A DNA stretch of 64,000 nt from Scortum barcoo (taxonomy: Eukaryota; Chordata; Actinopteri; Centrarchiformes; Terapontidae). The notes beneath the pieces were generated by a model, which was given only the letters and a program-made list of their open reading frames with translations, was not told where the DNA came from and ran no database searches. Shown here one piece after another: positions 1 through 13,650 of the stretch (position 1 is its first letter; each line of letters opens with the position of its first letter). The stretch covers positions 23,112,050 to 23,176,049 of the forward strand of contig CM041554.1 of assembly GCA_023238725.1 (NCBI GenBank). The letters run 5' to 3'. A program made the position numbers and the translations under genes.

Positions 1-173
1 CTATTAAATCATCATATAATGAGAAATAAAACATGAAATGGGACTCATCTTCATTCTCACCTAAGGTCACTTTCACACCTGTACTTTCACTTCAGTTGGT
101 ACAGAGTGAGGGGTTCATCCACTGTGTGTTCTCTGAGTTCAAGACAAACACATGTACTATTATGTACATACAT

Positions 174-277
<104 letters not shown>

Positions 278-1631
278 TTGTAGGGTGTCAGATGGTATAG
301 TAGTTAATAGTAGTTTAAGTTTTTAATACATGCTAAAGTCACACATCTGCTATCATACAATGATGTGTTTGATCCATTTCACTTTCGAGTTCATCTCAAG
401 TGAGCCACAAAGATAAACTCTCAAAACCACTAAAAAAAACAAAACAATCTCTGTGGTTTGGTTTGATTCTGCTTCCCATGAGACTCCACTGGATTTATTT
501 TTCATGAAACAATTCATACCCCTAAGGGTTAAATAGTAATAATTGTCTGTGCTCTTAAAAAAGGCCCATTTAATTCTTAGATGTCCCCCATATGACTTGA
601 ATTATGGCCTGAACCTCCATTCTGATTGGCCGAATGAGCACTCATTACATCAATTTGTCACATTAGCGAGGAGCCGTTTTGCACTCCACAAGCGGCACCT
701 TTAAAATTGATTCCACTCAGATTATTTCCTTTTATACAACTGTGTCTTTTCATGTTTCAAATCCACCAGAGTGTCTTGTTTCTTTTGTACTGGAATTAAA
801 AATCATTAAGAGGTAATTACAGTAATGTGTTTGAGACGGAGGAAAAACAGGCGTCTCTGTGTTTGTGTGTGTGTGTATGTGTGAGGGTGCGATGAATGAC
901 TCAGTGGAAGCATGTGGGATGACAAAATATGAATTAATAAAAACACCCCAGAAGACATCCAGCCTATTCACATCTACAACAACACAGAGATAGTAACATT
1001 TGACTTGGAGATTGGCAGACAGCAAAAGATGAAAGAGAGGAAAGACGAGACACAAAGAGAGAATGAGGGAGCATAATGAGCAAAGAAAAAGAAAGATATG
1101 CAAAGACAGAGTCAAACAGAATCAAATCTAGAGCCTGATGAATGTAAACACTTCCTCCTGCACTGTCCTCTGAGAGCTATTAGCTCATCCTCTCCTATTT
1201 CTGTTTCAGTTTGGAACCATTTTTCTCAGGATATTTTCTCAGGAAGATGAGGAGAAAGTTTACTTTGCCGGCTAAATTACACAAAGTAACCCAACTTCAT
1301 CTTTTAACACGGCCATCCTCCACACCAGAGAGACCAAACTGTGCCACGGAGAAAAACTGTTGCTTTGCTGTCATGAAAAATGTCAAAGTCAAACGAAAGC
1401 TGTCAATCACGCGGCCGGCGCGATTGAAGTTCTGAGTCGTACGCGGTTCAGACTGAGGTCCAACAGGGTTTTGGAAAATCTTCAAGGATTTTTTGTCCAC
1501 AGGCTTCTCGTTTATTCAGTTTCATCTGCTCCTTTTATCATCCATATTTCAGCTGTTTACAGAGCTGGAGTGACCGCCATCACTGGGATTACCAGCATGC
1601 TAGATAGATCACAAGCACTGCCCTCAGAGGA

Positions 1632-1658
1632 GTGTGTGTGTGTGTGTGTGTGTGTGTG
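1632..1658. repeat. (TG)n microsatellite
   Basis: Pure TG run of about 27 bp in the intron. Confidence 0.97.
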
Positions 1659-4600
1659 GTTCAGGTTCAGCAGCCGCTGTGTGTGATTCACTGTGTACAC
1701 TGATATGCGGGCATGTTTGTGTATGAGTCAGCCTGCTTAATAATCTAAAGATCGTTGAGCACATATAAAAGCAGCTCTGTCGCCCCACATGTGCTCTCTT
1801 TACACACCTTACACACAAGTCAGCTGGTTTTTGTGATGCTCCTACGAACTACACATCGTTTAATACGCAGCAAAAAAAAAAATCTTTGTTGCCGTCACTA
1901 AAGCGGTAATGTTGATGATATGTAGGACACCGTTTTTCTAATCTCTCCCTCGCTCCGTCACTCTCCCTGACGAGCGCAGTCACTCTGGCTGGTGGCTGAA
2001 TGGACATCAAAGCTCTGCTGCATCATGTAACACTGTGATTCACTAATGATGGTCAGAGGTGTGTGTGTGTGTGTCTGATGTCGTGCTGTCGCCTTCCTCG
2101 AAGCTCACTGTATGGAACATATTACGTTTATGAACGGAGCGAACAGGAGAGGGATTTTAGTTTGAGATGTTTCTAAGGTAATTCTACTTGTCACTATTGA
2201 AACCACTGCCGCCTACATAACTAAGATAAATTTAAGCTGCTGTGGTAACTTACTACAGCCACTTTTCTTGCTTGCAGAGTGGTGTTTGATTCTAAAAGCT
2301 TGAGCCTGATCAATAGTTGATTTTTTAAAGTCAATACTTAGAAACAGTATATAACAGACAATATTGATATTGTCAGAGTGAAAGTAAAAGATTAAAAGAT
2401 TTAAAAAGAGTAACAGATTTGATAAACTAAATAAACGAAAAAAAGGGAATGAAGCCATTATGATTTTAGTTTGTTCCAGCTAAGCTCTTCCTGCTATAAC
2501 GTGTAAATATTTGCAGTGGAAAAGGGGTTTTGGCTGATAATCCTGACCTGCTGCTTTTACTTTCATTCATTCTGCTGATTTGAGTTGCAGCCTTCCTCGA
2601 TGCACATCCATCATGGCGTTCATGGCTGGCTTCCTATGCTGTTGTCTAACTGCTTCCTATCAGCCGAAGCCCAGAGTTGCCACTCTAGCACGAGGTTACA
2701 TTATACGACAGTACACATATACGTGCATCAATTTTCCCTCTCTTCATCTCTCTCTCTCTCTCTCTCGTTTCTCTCTTGCTCGCTCACTGTCCTCTCAATC
2801 CCCCCTTTTTTTCCTCCTCAGTCTCACTCTTTGTTTCTCTCCCTCTCTTCCTCCATCTCATTCTCCCCACACCAAGCTGTGGAGAGGCAGATAAGGAGTT
2901 GATTTACCATCCAATTAAATGTCGTCACTGAAACATTGCTTCAAAAAAGCCAGTCGTTTTCACCCCGCGCTAATTGGCCTTCCCGCTAGCATGTGCACGT
3001 GTGAGGACGTGTGCGGGTGCTTGTTTTTGTGTGTCCAATGCGTTACGTGGGAGCTGCAGATTCAGATTGTGGTTGTTCGCAGCTTTAAAAGAGGGTCACT
3101 TTGAGTTCAAACCAAGTTGCGTGCGTGGATGTTTTTGTCTCTTCTAGCACAGCGTGGTGCTTCAAGTTGTTTCTTTCTTTTTCCTTTTTAAATATTCAAC
3201 CACCCAACTGAGCCAAGTTATACATTTTGACTATTTAATATTTTTCGTTTTAGTACAGCTGAATCACTACATATAAAAGGGGTCACTCCCACAGAGTTAT
3301 CATCCAGCTCTGCAGCTCTTTAAGGACTAAAACACAATCTCTTAGCCTTTTTTAGCCCGTACTTTAGTCTTGCCTCTCACATAAACTGGTGACGATTGTC
3401 AAACCTCTAACTAACAACTATTCGTCAGGAGTGTGAATATTGTGTCACGTGGCAGAGAGATTACTTTTACTTAATTTCAGTGTTGTTCTAAGTCTGCTGG
3501 GTGTGAAAGTTGGCACTTTTTTTTGCTAACGTGTTAGCAATACAAATGATTTGTAGGGCTGTAAGTTTAAAAAAAAGAAAAAAACAGCCTCTCTAACCTG
3601 AGTGTTTGATATTCACACACACACACACAAAGTATAATAGTCTACCTTTTCCCACCACTTTCTTTCCCTGGCACACATGCACACAAACTGAAAAGAGAGT
3701 TTTTATAGAATTTTAATAAATCCATGGGAAAGCGGTCTCAAAACTCATTTATCAAACATTTAACACTGACTTAGCCATTAAAGGGGGCGAGAGAGGGATA
3801 GAGGAGAATAGATTGAAGAAGAGGAGCTATGATCAATGCCAGTGGACCATATAATTGCACCAGGAGTGGTTTAGCTGAAAACATTAGCCTTGTTTTCTGA
3901 TGGATCACATCCTGGAGCCGGCTAGCCAAGCTTAACGCTTCAATCTGTATTAGTGAGACCCAGAGTCATCCATCTACGGGGGCTGCGCCACTAAAATGAG
4001 CAAAAGTTTTCTGCATAATAGATAAACTGATGTTTCCATTTTAAGAAGAATAACTGTTGGATATTATTAGCTTTTCTCAAAGTACTCAAATACTAGTCTG
4101 TTCTTTATCTCACTTTTTCCAATCAATAAAAATCTGCCTTTGAAACCAATTTGGTGATTGTTACTTTGGGTCCCTGCAGATCTTTTTCTTCTCTTGACTA
4201 GACTATGCATTGACTGTCAGGGAGAATAATGAATTTTTTCCCCACCCACCTTCTGTGCAGGAACGCATACGGTCACTTTGGAGAGGAGCTATTGCACATC
4301 ATCTCTTCAACTACAACAACAAGCAGCAGCGACCTTCCACTTTTCACCGAGTGCAGCATCAAGCGAGCCAAGACGAGGCCTCCGAGCTCACTTTCAACCC
4401 ATTACGGCATCTTTCCTAGCGTCTCCTCTCTGAAAAAAAATACTTTAGATCAAACCATCCACTTCAAGAACCATTTGTCCCCGCTGTTACTGTTACATGT
4501 GGACATTTCACAAAGATGCCACAACACGACTGGCTGCTGTGTGTTGTCAGCTCCAAACTTCACGCGTTCAACTTCTTGTGCCTTCTTGTTATTTTGCTGC

Positions 4601-6282
4601 TGGTGATGTGAGTGTAGAGCTGTCTCTAATTACTCTGACGTATCAGACCTCTGCTCAGGTTGGGCAAAGCACTGCTGAGAATGATGTGAGTTTTATGTCA
4701 CCAAACTCCATCATAAGAATTCAGAAGGTGTCATTTATTTATCCAGCAGTAGCTGCGGTGCAACAAATCTAATAGGAGACTAAGCCTGGTGTCAATCGAG
4801 TACACCGGTACACGTCCACACAGTCCTGAAAAGAGCTGTAACCAAGCAAGAGATGTGAGCGGGTTGAGCTGAAGAACCATGTTGACAGACCTGGACAACA
4901 TAAAGACCACTTGCCATTAAAGTTATGATCTCCAGTATATTCATTTTGTTGTCTTTTGTGACACCGATGGTGATAATCTGTATTTGCAAATGTGTTTTTA
5001 GAGCTTGCTTCAGTGTCAGTTTTAAGTTTCATCATCTGTAGTCAGCAATCTTTTCTGTTTTTGCTCAGCCATAGTGACCATTTATTCACAACTCTAGCAG
5101 AAAAAAAAACAGAAGAAAAACACTGCACACTGCCTCCCACACAGGTGAGTTGAAGAGCGAGTTTGTTGCATTAAAAGTCTTGCTAAAAGCCGAACTGTGT
5201 GCCGCTTGTGATTTTTCTGGGAAAGTTGCCACCAACACCCGAGTCTCAATACTGCATATGCTGCAGGCTTTCATCAGTGGGCCATAGGCTCAATCACCAT
5301 TGTGTTACCTCATGCAGTGATAGATAGTGACCTAAAAGACATTTATTTCAAATAAATATCTTCAAGATTATATCTTTAAATAAATACTGGCAATAGAAAT
5401 GGAAATGACCCCTCATATCTGTATTGGCTAATAATTATCTTACTTTTTTATTCTGATATGGTTAAAACAAGTCCTGTATTAGAACCTAAAACGTCTCTAT
5501 AATTGGAGTTTAACATGTCCTTCACAAAGAGTAGACCAGGCTAGAGATTCAGGTTATGTTAAAAATCCTCTCCAGAGAACTATTGAAGAACTACTGAAAG
5601 TTGCAATCAGATTCGTTCCCAATAGGCTTGTGTGTTGTTGGGCCATTCATCTCAAGGGTATAAAACTGTCACTGCAACCCATGGGTAAACATATGTATTA
5701 GGATTAAACACTATTAAGATAAACAATACTGCTTTAGCCACACAGTAGAGTTACTGCTATGGATGACATCTATATTATATGACGAGGGCAGGGAGATTCA
5801 CCACTGTGATTAATTGCGAACAGAACACCTCCTACAAACACCCACACACACTCCATCTCTTTCTCTTTCTCTCACACACGCACTCATTCAGCTGCAAAGA
5901 GAAGCCCCCGTTTAAAAACATATACATGACCCATACACACACGCACACAGACAGCTATATTAATGGAAAGAAAAGGGGCTTTATATAGTCACACACACAC
6001 ACACACCTCTATTTTAATTAGAGCATAAAAAGAGAATGATTGACAGGTCTATGTGTGTGTGAGACTGTGAGTGTGTGTGTGCAGAGGCAAAATTCAAGCT
6101 GAGTATATTTGATTTGTTCTGTTGGCAGGAAGTGTTTTGAATGTGTGTGTGTGTGTTTGTGCTTGCTGTGTGTGTGGTCTGTCTGTGTGTGGTTCTCAGC
6201 ATGACGTCTGTGTACCAGCTAAATAAGTGCCTCTTGAGAGGGGGGCCATGGCTGGAAGGTGGAGGGGTCCTCAGCAGTACAA

Positions 6283-6355
6283 GTGTGTGTGTGTGTGTGT
6301 GTGTGTCCCTCTATACATTTGTGTGCTTATCCACGCACACACAAACACACACACA
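6283..6355. repeat. (TG)12 run followed by an imperfect CA run
   Basis: TG run at 6283-6306, then after a short spacer a CA-rich run at 6334-6355 on the same strand, forming an imperfect inverted pair. More TG sequence lies just upstream (6050-6190). Confidence 0.93.
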
Positions 6356-8677
6356 TACGCAATTCCCAGAGGAATCCCTTTTGTCCACAAAATCAATGGC
6401 ATCATTTCAACCAAATCATTGTTTCTTCCACTCGTGGGACATTTTATGTAGATTAATACACACTTCTAAAAAAAAAAAAAAAAGCAAACAAACAAAGAAC
6501 GATGAAACAGAGTTGGCATGCAATGAATAAAAGCTGCATGATAGATCTCTTCAGCATGCAAAATAGACCACTAAATACCTTTTCAAAGTCACAAGGCATT
6601 GTTTTTGATGGTGCTAATTACTTCAGTTGGATTCCACTACAATTTTGCTAACAAGAGGAATTTTTGCCACCAATACTGCTGAAGGTCTCTTTGGATATAT
6701 TGTGCTCACTTTGGAGAATCGGATCTTCAACAGGACACAAAGACAAAGCAGCTTGTTTACATTGAGTGTTATTTTTTTTCAGAAGTCAATCCAGCAGTGG
6801 CAACAAGCTTGTTAACACTTGGCTCACTGTTAAATATATAACCTTTATTTAATCAGGTAGTCTCATTGAGATCTCTTTAGCATGGGACATTCATAAATAG
6901 AAAACAGGCGATCACACACACTCACAGAAATATTCAAAATTAAAGGTTTAAATCCATCCAATGGGGGCTTTAGAGTTTAGACGTCCTTTTTTGTTCCTTC
7001 CTCCTTTATGTGATGTAAAGCACTGGAAGGAGGTCTTCCTGAGTTCAGTATTCACTTGTGAGGATCTGCTCAGATGAACTGTGGTTTTACATTTGAGCGG
7101 AGGTGTGACATACGCAGGATACATTTATTAACAAAGATGACAGCTTGTAGTTTTCTTCCTGCTGCCAGTGAGCTCCAGCCTACTTTTTCATATCATACAC
7201 ACAGTGATGAGTTTGCTGTTGTCTCCTGTAATAAAGCGCATACCACAAGTGTAACTGCATCATGTCTTAAGGTGGGTTGAGCAGTGTGAGAAATAAAGAA
7301 TATCTCCAGAGTCAAAGAAAAACTTAAATATTAAACATAGTGTATTTAATGATTTGATGATTTATATACCTTAAAGTGCGACTATGGCTGATGTGGAAAG
7401 GCAAAATTTAACATTTCCTTTCATTTCCAATGCCTCTCTTGAGTCATTTGCTTAAAACACATCATCATCACTTGTCTACCAGAAAGAGCAATGTGACTGC
7501 AAGCAGTGAACGATAAACGTTTCTCCTGGTGAGGAGCTGTATGTTCACGTCTGTGATCTGTGACATATTAAAACATGCTGCAACACTTGTACAAATAAAG
7601 ATGAGTTATAAAGTAATGTGAGTAATGTCAGTCAAGTGACAATTTCCATCTAAAGTTTGCCAACATTAGCCACCATAAGCTGCTAGTCATACCAAACCAC
7701 ATAAATAGGTTTTGTTGCTGTTTGAACATATTCATTTAAACAGGGGTGAGTTTTAATGCTCATGAGCTCATGATTCCATTTGTAAGATTATTATTCATTA
7801 TTCATCCTTTCAACAGTTTCACAGTCTTGTTTTAAGGCCCAACACTTGAACACAAACAGTGTTGCTAAGACTGTAGACCTGTGCTGCTGCTTTATAAAAT
7901 TAAAAATGTGAACTTGTGACACTTCTCAATGGTAAAGGGATCTAAAGTTTAATGTAATGCTTGTGGTCCACTATCACCTAACAGAGTGTTTGACATGGAG
8001 CTCTTGACACATGGAGGTTTTTGCCAGATGTTCTCATATCACTTAAAAGATAAATTAGCCAGAGAGACAAAAAACATCTCCTTCCCCCTTTCCTTGGTCC
8101 CACATGGATATCTTTACTCCGTTCCTCCTCCTCCGTCTCTCCCCCTTCTGTCTGGTAGAAATACCACGAAAGGTGTTAAAGAACAAGCTACATCTGCACA
8201 GGTTACCCAGCAGAGACATCTCAGCACCGTCGCAGGTGCCAGTGTTGGCCCTCAGCCCGGACGCTGACAACCACAGAGCTATAAAATGAGGTGAGACCTG
8301 TGTGACTTCACAGGTAAGCTGTGCGAGTTTACACCGCAGCCAAAAGCACTGCTGCAGTATTTCACACCGCGGCAACGCACGCACAGTTTCGCAGGATGAC
8401 AAGTGAGCCGAGCTTGCGTTACGCAAACTCACACACACTGCACGCTTTTGTCATTCAAAGCCTCTCTGAGTTTTGGAGTTCCTTTGTGGGTGGGAAATAG
8501 CACCTCCAAGTTAGATATAATTATCTATTTCTTACGTGTGAAGATCCCTCCATCACCTGTGTGATTAATTAAGTGTTTTCTTTGTTTGTTTCCTCGGTTT
8601 ATTACAAACAATCCTGCGAGCTGGAAAATGTGTGATTACTTGAGCAGAATAAACTGTAAATGAACACTTCTCTTTCT

Positions 8678-8850
8678 TAATCTCCCTCCTTGACTCTTCG
8701 TCTGTTGTCTCATCAGTCCAGCCCTGTTATTCTCTCTCTCTCTCGCTCTCTCTCTCTCTCTCCCTCTCTGTCTCTTTATCTCCCCCACTTTCCTTTCTTT
8801 CCCCTCTCTTACTCATCCTCCCTTCTTCCTCTCCTCCCTCTCTATGCAGT
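8678..8850. repeat. Pyrimidine-rich tract with a (TC)n core
   Basis: Nearly continuous C/T sequence with an almost pure TC core around 8731-8770. The other strand is correspondingly purine-rich. A second tract built on TCCTC units lies at 9001-9040. Confidence 0.9.
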
Positions 8851-9763
8851 TTAAGTCTAAATCGGGGGATTTGGGGGTGTTAAGAGCTAAGGTGTAAAAC
8901 ACCGACTGGTTCTCTGTAAGCCCCTAAGAGGAGAAAATAATCCAACACAAAGTCTTTTTCTCAACAGCAGCTCTCCTCCCCCCTAATCACCCTATTAGCC
9001 TCCTTTCCTCTCCTCTCCTCTCTCCTCTCCTCTCCTCAGTGGAAAATAAGGGTCGGACACCAAACTGCTATAATATACAAACTGATGATTTGATGTCTAA
9101 TTATGTGTCATGTAGACCAAATAACACTGTCTCATTAGTCATCAGTCATGGTTGTTTGACCGGGTGTGTAAGTGTGTCTTTCTTCCTGTATTAATGTCCA
9201 TTTAAATCACCAGCGATGTGGCCAGGCTGCGCACATGACTAACAATGACAAGGCATTTCCTCTGACTGCAGGAGGCCTTTTGTTCAATCAACCAATCACG
9301 CTTCATGTTTATTGATACTGAGCATTTCCATAAATCTCGGGCTTTGTGCCGAATGGCTCATCCCTCGCTGCCAGACTCCTGTAACATCAAGGAACAATAT
9401 AGGAAACTGAAAAATGCAGAGAAATTGGCGGAGAAAGACTGAGGGAGCCATTTAATCGTCTATCTTCCATGTAATCTCTCTGATGCATTCTCCCATTCAG
9501 TCTCCCCGAGAACTTCATAATAAACAGAAAAAGAACAGAAAATGTTGTTTCCTCTCACTTTCCTTCCCAGTCATATCCCTCCTCCCCTCTCTCTCTGTCT
9601 CTGGTGCTCTCTCGCCCATCTCTCTCATCTCCCTCCTCTCACTTCCATCCTTCTCCCTCTCTCTCTTTTTTATATTCATAGGATTTTAAAATGTCTGTAA
9701 TGGCCCTGGTAGATCAAAACACTCCTTCTCCCACTGCGTGTGTGTGCAATAGCCCGCTCCTCT

Positions 9764-9924
9764 CTGTGTGTGTGTGTGTGTGTGTGTTTACATCCGTGTG
9801 TGTGTGTGTATGTGATTTGCATATCGTGGCTATGCTATGCTCTGATTGGCAAACTGGCAACGCATAGAGAGCCCAGCGGGGCATTTTTTATTAAAAAGGC
9901 CCTACCGCAGCACACACACACACA
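9764..9924. repeat. TG run and opposing CA run
   Basis: TG run at about 9764-9787 with further TG at 9797-9810, and a CA run at about 9909-9924. Simple-sequence DNA with no coding support. Confidence 0.9.
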
Positions 9925-10718
9925 AACACGTACACAAAGTTAGGAGCAGCAACTGGCCTGTATCAGAACCTAATGAATAATACTAAAGAGCTAGCAGTAG
10001 GGGTTCTCCGTGTATTGTTCTGTAATGCCAAGAGCAATAAAGATTTTTATTACCATATTTTTATGGGTACCAGACATAAGCTGGAATAGTCAGACCAGTT
10101 TTTTATTGTCTAAAATGAAGTTGCATAGTAATTTATTATATTTTACTAGTCAGGAAGTGTAAGTATTAACTAGGATGTTTTATGACTTCAACATCATGTG
10201 GAATTAATATTGTTGCATTAGAATTATGCAGCGTGTCAGTATCAATCACATGTCAGCAAAAAAAAATTAATTTGGAAATAATCTGGAATCGTGAGGAACG
10301 ATGCTTAAAAATCCCTCTTTTATTAAATTGTATGAAGAATTTCAGTCATATATTAACATTAAGTTCTGTAGTGTATTATGTGAAGGAGCCCACAGCCTCA
10401 TAAGAGACACCACACATGGACTTATATATATTAGCTATTTTTTAGAGGAGAGTGGGCAATCCACTTTATCTGCCACTGTGTGGCCATATAAAAGAGTAAA
10501 TGCACTTCCAGAACCGGCAGCTCCAGCTCGATCAGAGGAGATAATATAGTGGGATATAATGAACAAAAGGGTGCCAGAAAGAAATAGAAATATGGATTTA
10601 TATTTTCTCAAAGCCCAACTGTGTTTCCTGACTGCAAGAGACAACACTGCTGCAGCAGATGCAGTCGTTCTCAGAGAGCCTCAGCCCATGGCCTCAGTCA
10701 ACTATTTACCCATGATTA

Positions 10719-10870
10719 ACAGTGCAAAGTAACAAAGTATGTTTACTCAAGTACTATGCTTAAGTACAATTCTGAAGTACTGGCACTTTACAGGAACCAT
10801 TTCCATTGACACTTTATCCCTCTACTTCATGACATGTCAGAGGGAAATACTGCATTTTCTAATTCACTTA
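10719..10870. repeat. Teleost dispersed repeat (AAGTAAC...TACTCAAGTACT type), partial copy
   Basis: The segment begins cagtgcaaagtaacaaagta, continues through TACTCAAGTACT and TTAAGTACAATTCTGAAGTAC, and later reads CAGAGGGAAATACTGCA. I recognise this order of motifs from a high-copy non-coding repeat found across ray-finned fish. Identification is from memory and no family name is claimed. Confidence 0.65.
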
Positions 10871-11003
10871 AAAAAAAACTCATCATCTTCAAGGATGAAT
10901 TATGAACTGTGCAGAGCAGGTGACTGCCCAAACAGCACATATTCACTACATGTCACTTGGTTTTGGTGATTTGTTTAGAAACAAGCTGGTACTATTCACC
11001 ACA

Positions 11004-11022
11004 TACACACACACACACTACA

Positions 11023-11059
<37 letters not shown>
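11004..11059. repeat. (CA)n microsatellite with one interruption
   Basis: A CA run is broken by a short TACACT segment, then a pure CA run extends from about 11025 to 11059. Confidence 0.97.
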
Positions 11060-11060
<1 letters not shown>

Positions 11061-13244
11061 AAGTAGAAAATGAAAAAATGAATTATTTTTGTAAGTTTTA
11101 TTTTGTAGATTCACTCCATCTGCATTGGACAGGAAAGGCTGCTGTTATTCAAACATTTCCTGGATCCTTCTTCCATCCGCTCATAATTCTTTTATTAAAA
11201 TGTCACAGACTCCGTCCTGACTGTGTGAACCCGAGACATCAGGTACATGCTGCTGCTGGCACACTAAGCCCCCAAATCACTCCAGCAGACCGTGTGCAAG
11301 CTGCAGTTAAAGTGCAGGGATTGACTGCTGCGACCCCCGGTCGACGATCACCGGGAGCCGCTGCGTGTCGGGCTCTCAGCCCTGCCCCAACTTGAACTGC
11401 AGACCTCAGATTCACCGGCGTTGCGTGGCTGGAAATTTTTTAAATAAGAGCAGTTTCATCCGACCAGCCTCTTGAAAAATGTCCAATTCAGATGGTGTGA
11501 AGGGGGGATTTACTTAGGAGGGAGATGACAGCACTCTGAGGGGCGATAATACACACTATCAGCCTCTTATAGTGACAGCAGAGATCAATGCTGATCATTG
11601 CAGCTAATCCAGTCAACAGAGCCATAACGTTAATCCTCAGGGTAAACAGTTCATCTCAAATCATATTCTGTCTGTTATAAACAGCATCTCTAAATAACTA
11701 ACTGCTCTGTGGCAACCGCAATCATAAAACCACCACGCTGTGTGTGTGTGTTTTGTGTGCACGAGCTCTCTTAGGAAAAAGCAATCTGTGAAATGTAAAG
11801 AGAAATGTAGCAATGTACTTTTGACTCAGTCAGCAGTGTTTTAGCTGATGCTGACATGCTGTTGGCTTTCTTTCTGCTTCTACGCTGCCCCACGTGGCAT
11901 GACATAACATTGCCGCTTTATCTAACAGGGCGTTCACGTGAACTCGTTACATCTCCAGATGATCTCGTAGCAAACCTGAAGATGATCTTAAAGCTCTTGA
12001 AATATTGAACCGCAGAGACCAGCCCAGACTGCTGCCCTCTCTCCTCTGTGATCTCTCTTATCACAGGGCAACTATTGCTGTGATGACACCCCAGCAGCAC
12101 CTTGCTGATGGGAGACCTCCCCTATGCCATTTGGCTAAAGTACATTTCTCCCCAAGCACCCTCTTCTCTCTCTTACTGCAGCCACTCAAGAGTATTTGAT
12201 TCATTGGCCTGTATTCTTTGTTTCTAGAAGACGATTTTATGATCATTTTATTATCAGCATAAAAGCTGAATCGTTTCATCTCCCTCTCTCTGCAGAGGCA
12301 ATTAGTCCTCTTTATGAAAATCAAATAAATTAAACCATTAAAAAGCTTTCATTGAGTCACAGAGGAGCTTTGAATTCACCGATACAGTATCACCACTCCG
12401 CGTTTCTTGCAGATACGTGGCGCCTATAAATATATAGGTACTGATAGAGTGAACGGTGGTGTCATGAGCGTGTATATTCGTGTACGTCTCGGTCGTGAGT
12501 TGACAGGCTGCCCGAGGGAAAGGGAGGCCTGATGGGTATTATGCAAATGAAGCCAGCTGTTTGCTGCATTGGCAGACTCCTCATAACTCTCTTCTAGTTC
12601 TGCTGGAAGAGAGAAAATATTTTATCCCCGTTTGCCCCTGGTCGCCACACTCTCCCGCCGCTTCTTTATTTCCTCGGAGAAGGTATTTCTATACACTGTA
12701 ATTTTATATGCACCCTTCTCTGCGCATTTCACCGCCATTCCCCCGTGTCGGCCCAGCTATCCATCTGCACTGTTACAGTAATGAATGTACAAACAGGGAG
12801 AGCTTCCTTAAGCGTTTGTTGACTTCTTCAGTGCAGAGTAAATTATTCCGAGGCTCTGAATCCACTGAAAAACAAACAAGCAGTTTTCCATGAATAGGTC
12901 TCATGTTAATTCAGATATTTTACTGCTGCAGCTTAATTTAAGCCAGTCAGTGGAAACCTTCTGTCCTCCTCTATTATCTTCGGTGATTTTCTCCCCAATA
13001 TTTCCCTTCATTTATCAAATCTGACTTGCTTCAAATCAAACAGGCCTCACTTGCACAGTAAAATATATGAACATTAAACTTTTATTTTCTCTTCTCCCTG
13101 TCCTCCCTCACTGGTCCAAACATGACTTCCACTTAATGCTGTTTGTCTGTGTACATTTTAGGTTTACGCTGACATAATATCACCTTGTAATGATGCTATG
13201 GCTGACGTGGTATCAAACAGCTGCCTATATAGCAGACAGAGTAA

Positions 13245-13650
13245 CATTAGCATTCGTTTGAAGCCGTGTCTTTGTTCACCTGATCAATGTAAGTCCAGTA
13301 TTCACTCTTTGCTGAGGGATTTCCTGCTGAGGGAAATATCTGGCTCTGTAGCTGCTAAATGCTCCACTAACGTTAGCTAGTTCCTAACTTTGTCTGTCTG
13401 CTTGTTTGTTGCTCAGTGGGAAGGATACAGCAGGTTTAACTGAGGTTTTTTTTCTGAAAGAAGCTGCATGATGTCGCTTGAGACAGGGTTGATGGGAAGT
13501 GAATAAAATTATTAGAGTGAATAAAATTAGTAAAGTTGAAGTTGAGGGCTGTAAAACCAAAACAATGAGCTGAAAGATGCTAAAAAGCTCCACAGAGCGT
13601 TTGGTGATGACTCTCTGTGGGTTCATTTAATGCAGCTTTATTATAAAAAT
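13245..13650 (+). repeat. Dispersed teleost repeat, 'GGGAAATATCTGGCTC' family, copy 1
   Basis: The sequence shows, in order, AATGTAAGTCCAGTATTCACTC, GAGGGAAATATCTGGCTCTG, TAGCTGCTAAATGCTCCACTA, GTCTGTCTGCTTGTTTGTTG and GGCTGTAAAACCAAAACAAT. The same ordered motifs recur at 41150-41490 and 43150-43430 and, reversed, at 15180-15510 and 60355-60830. A short open frame over the first part is not a gene. The class (SINE or non-autonomous DNA element) was not determined. Confidence 0.75.
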
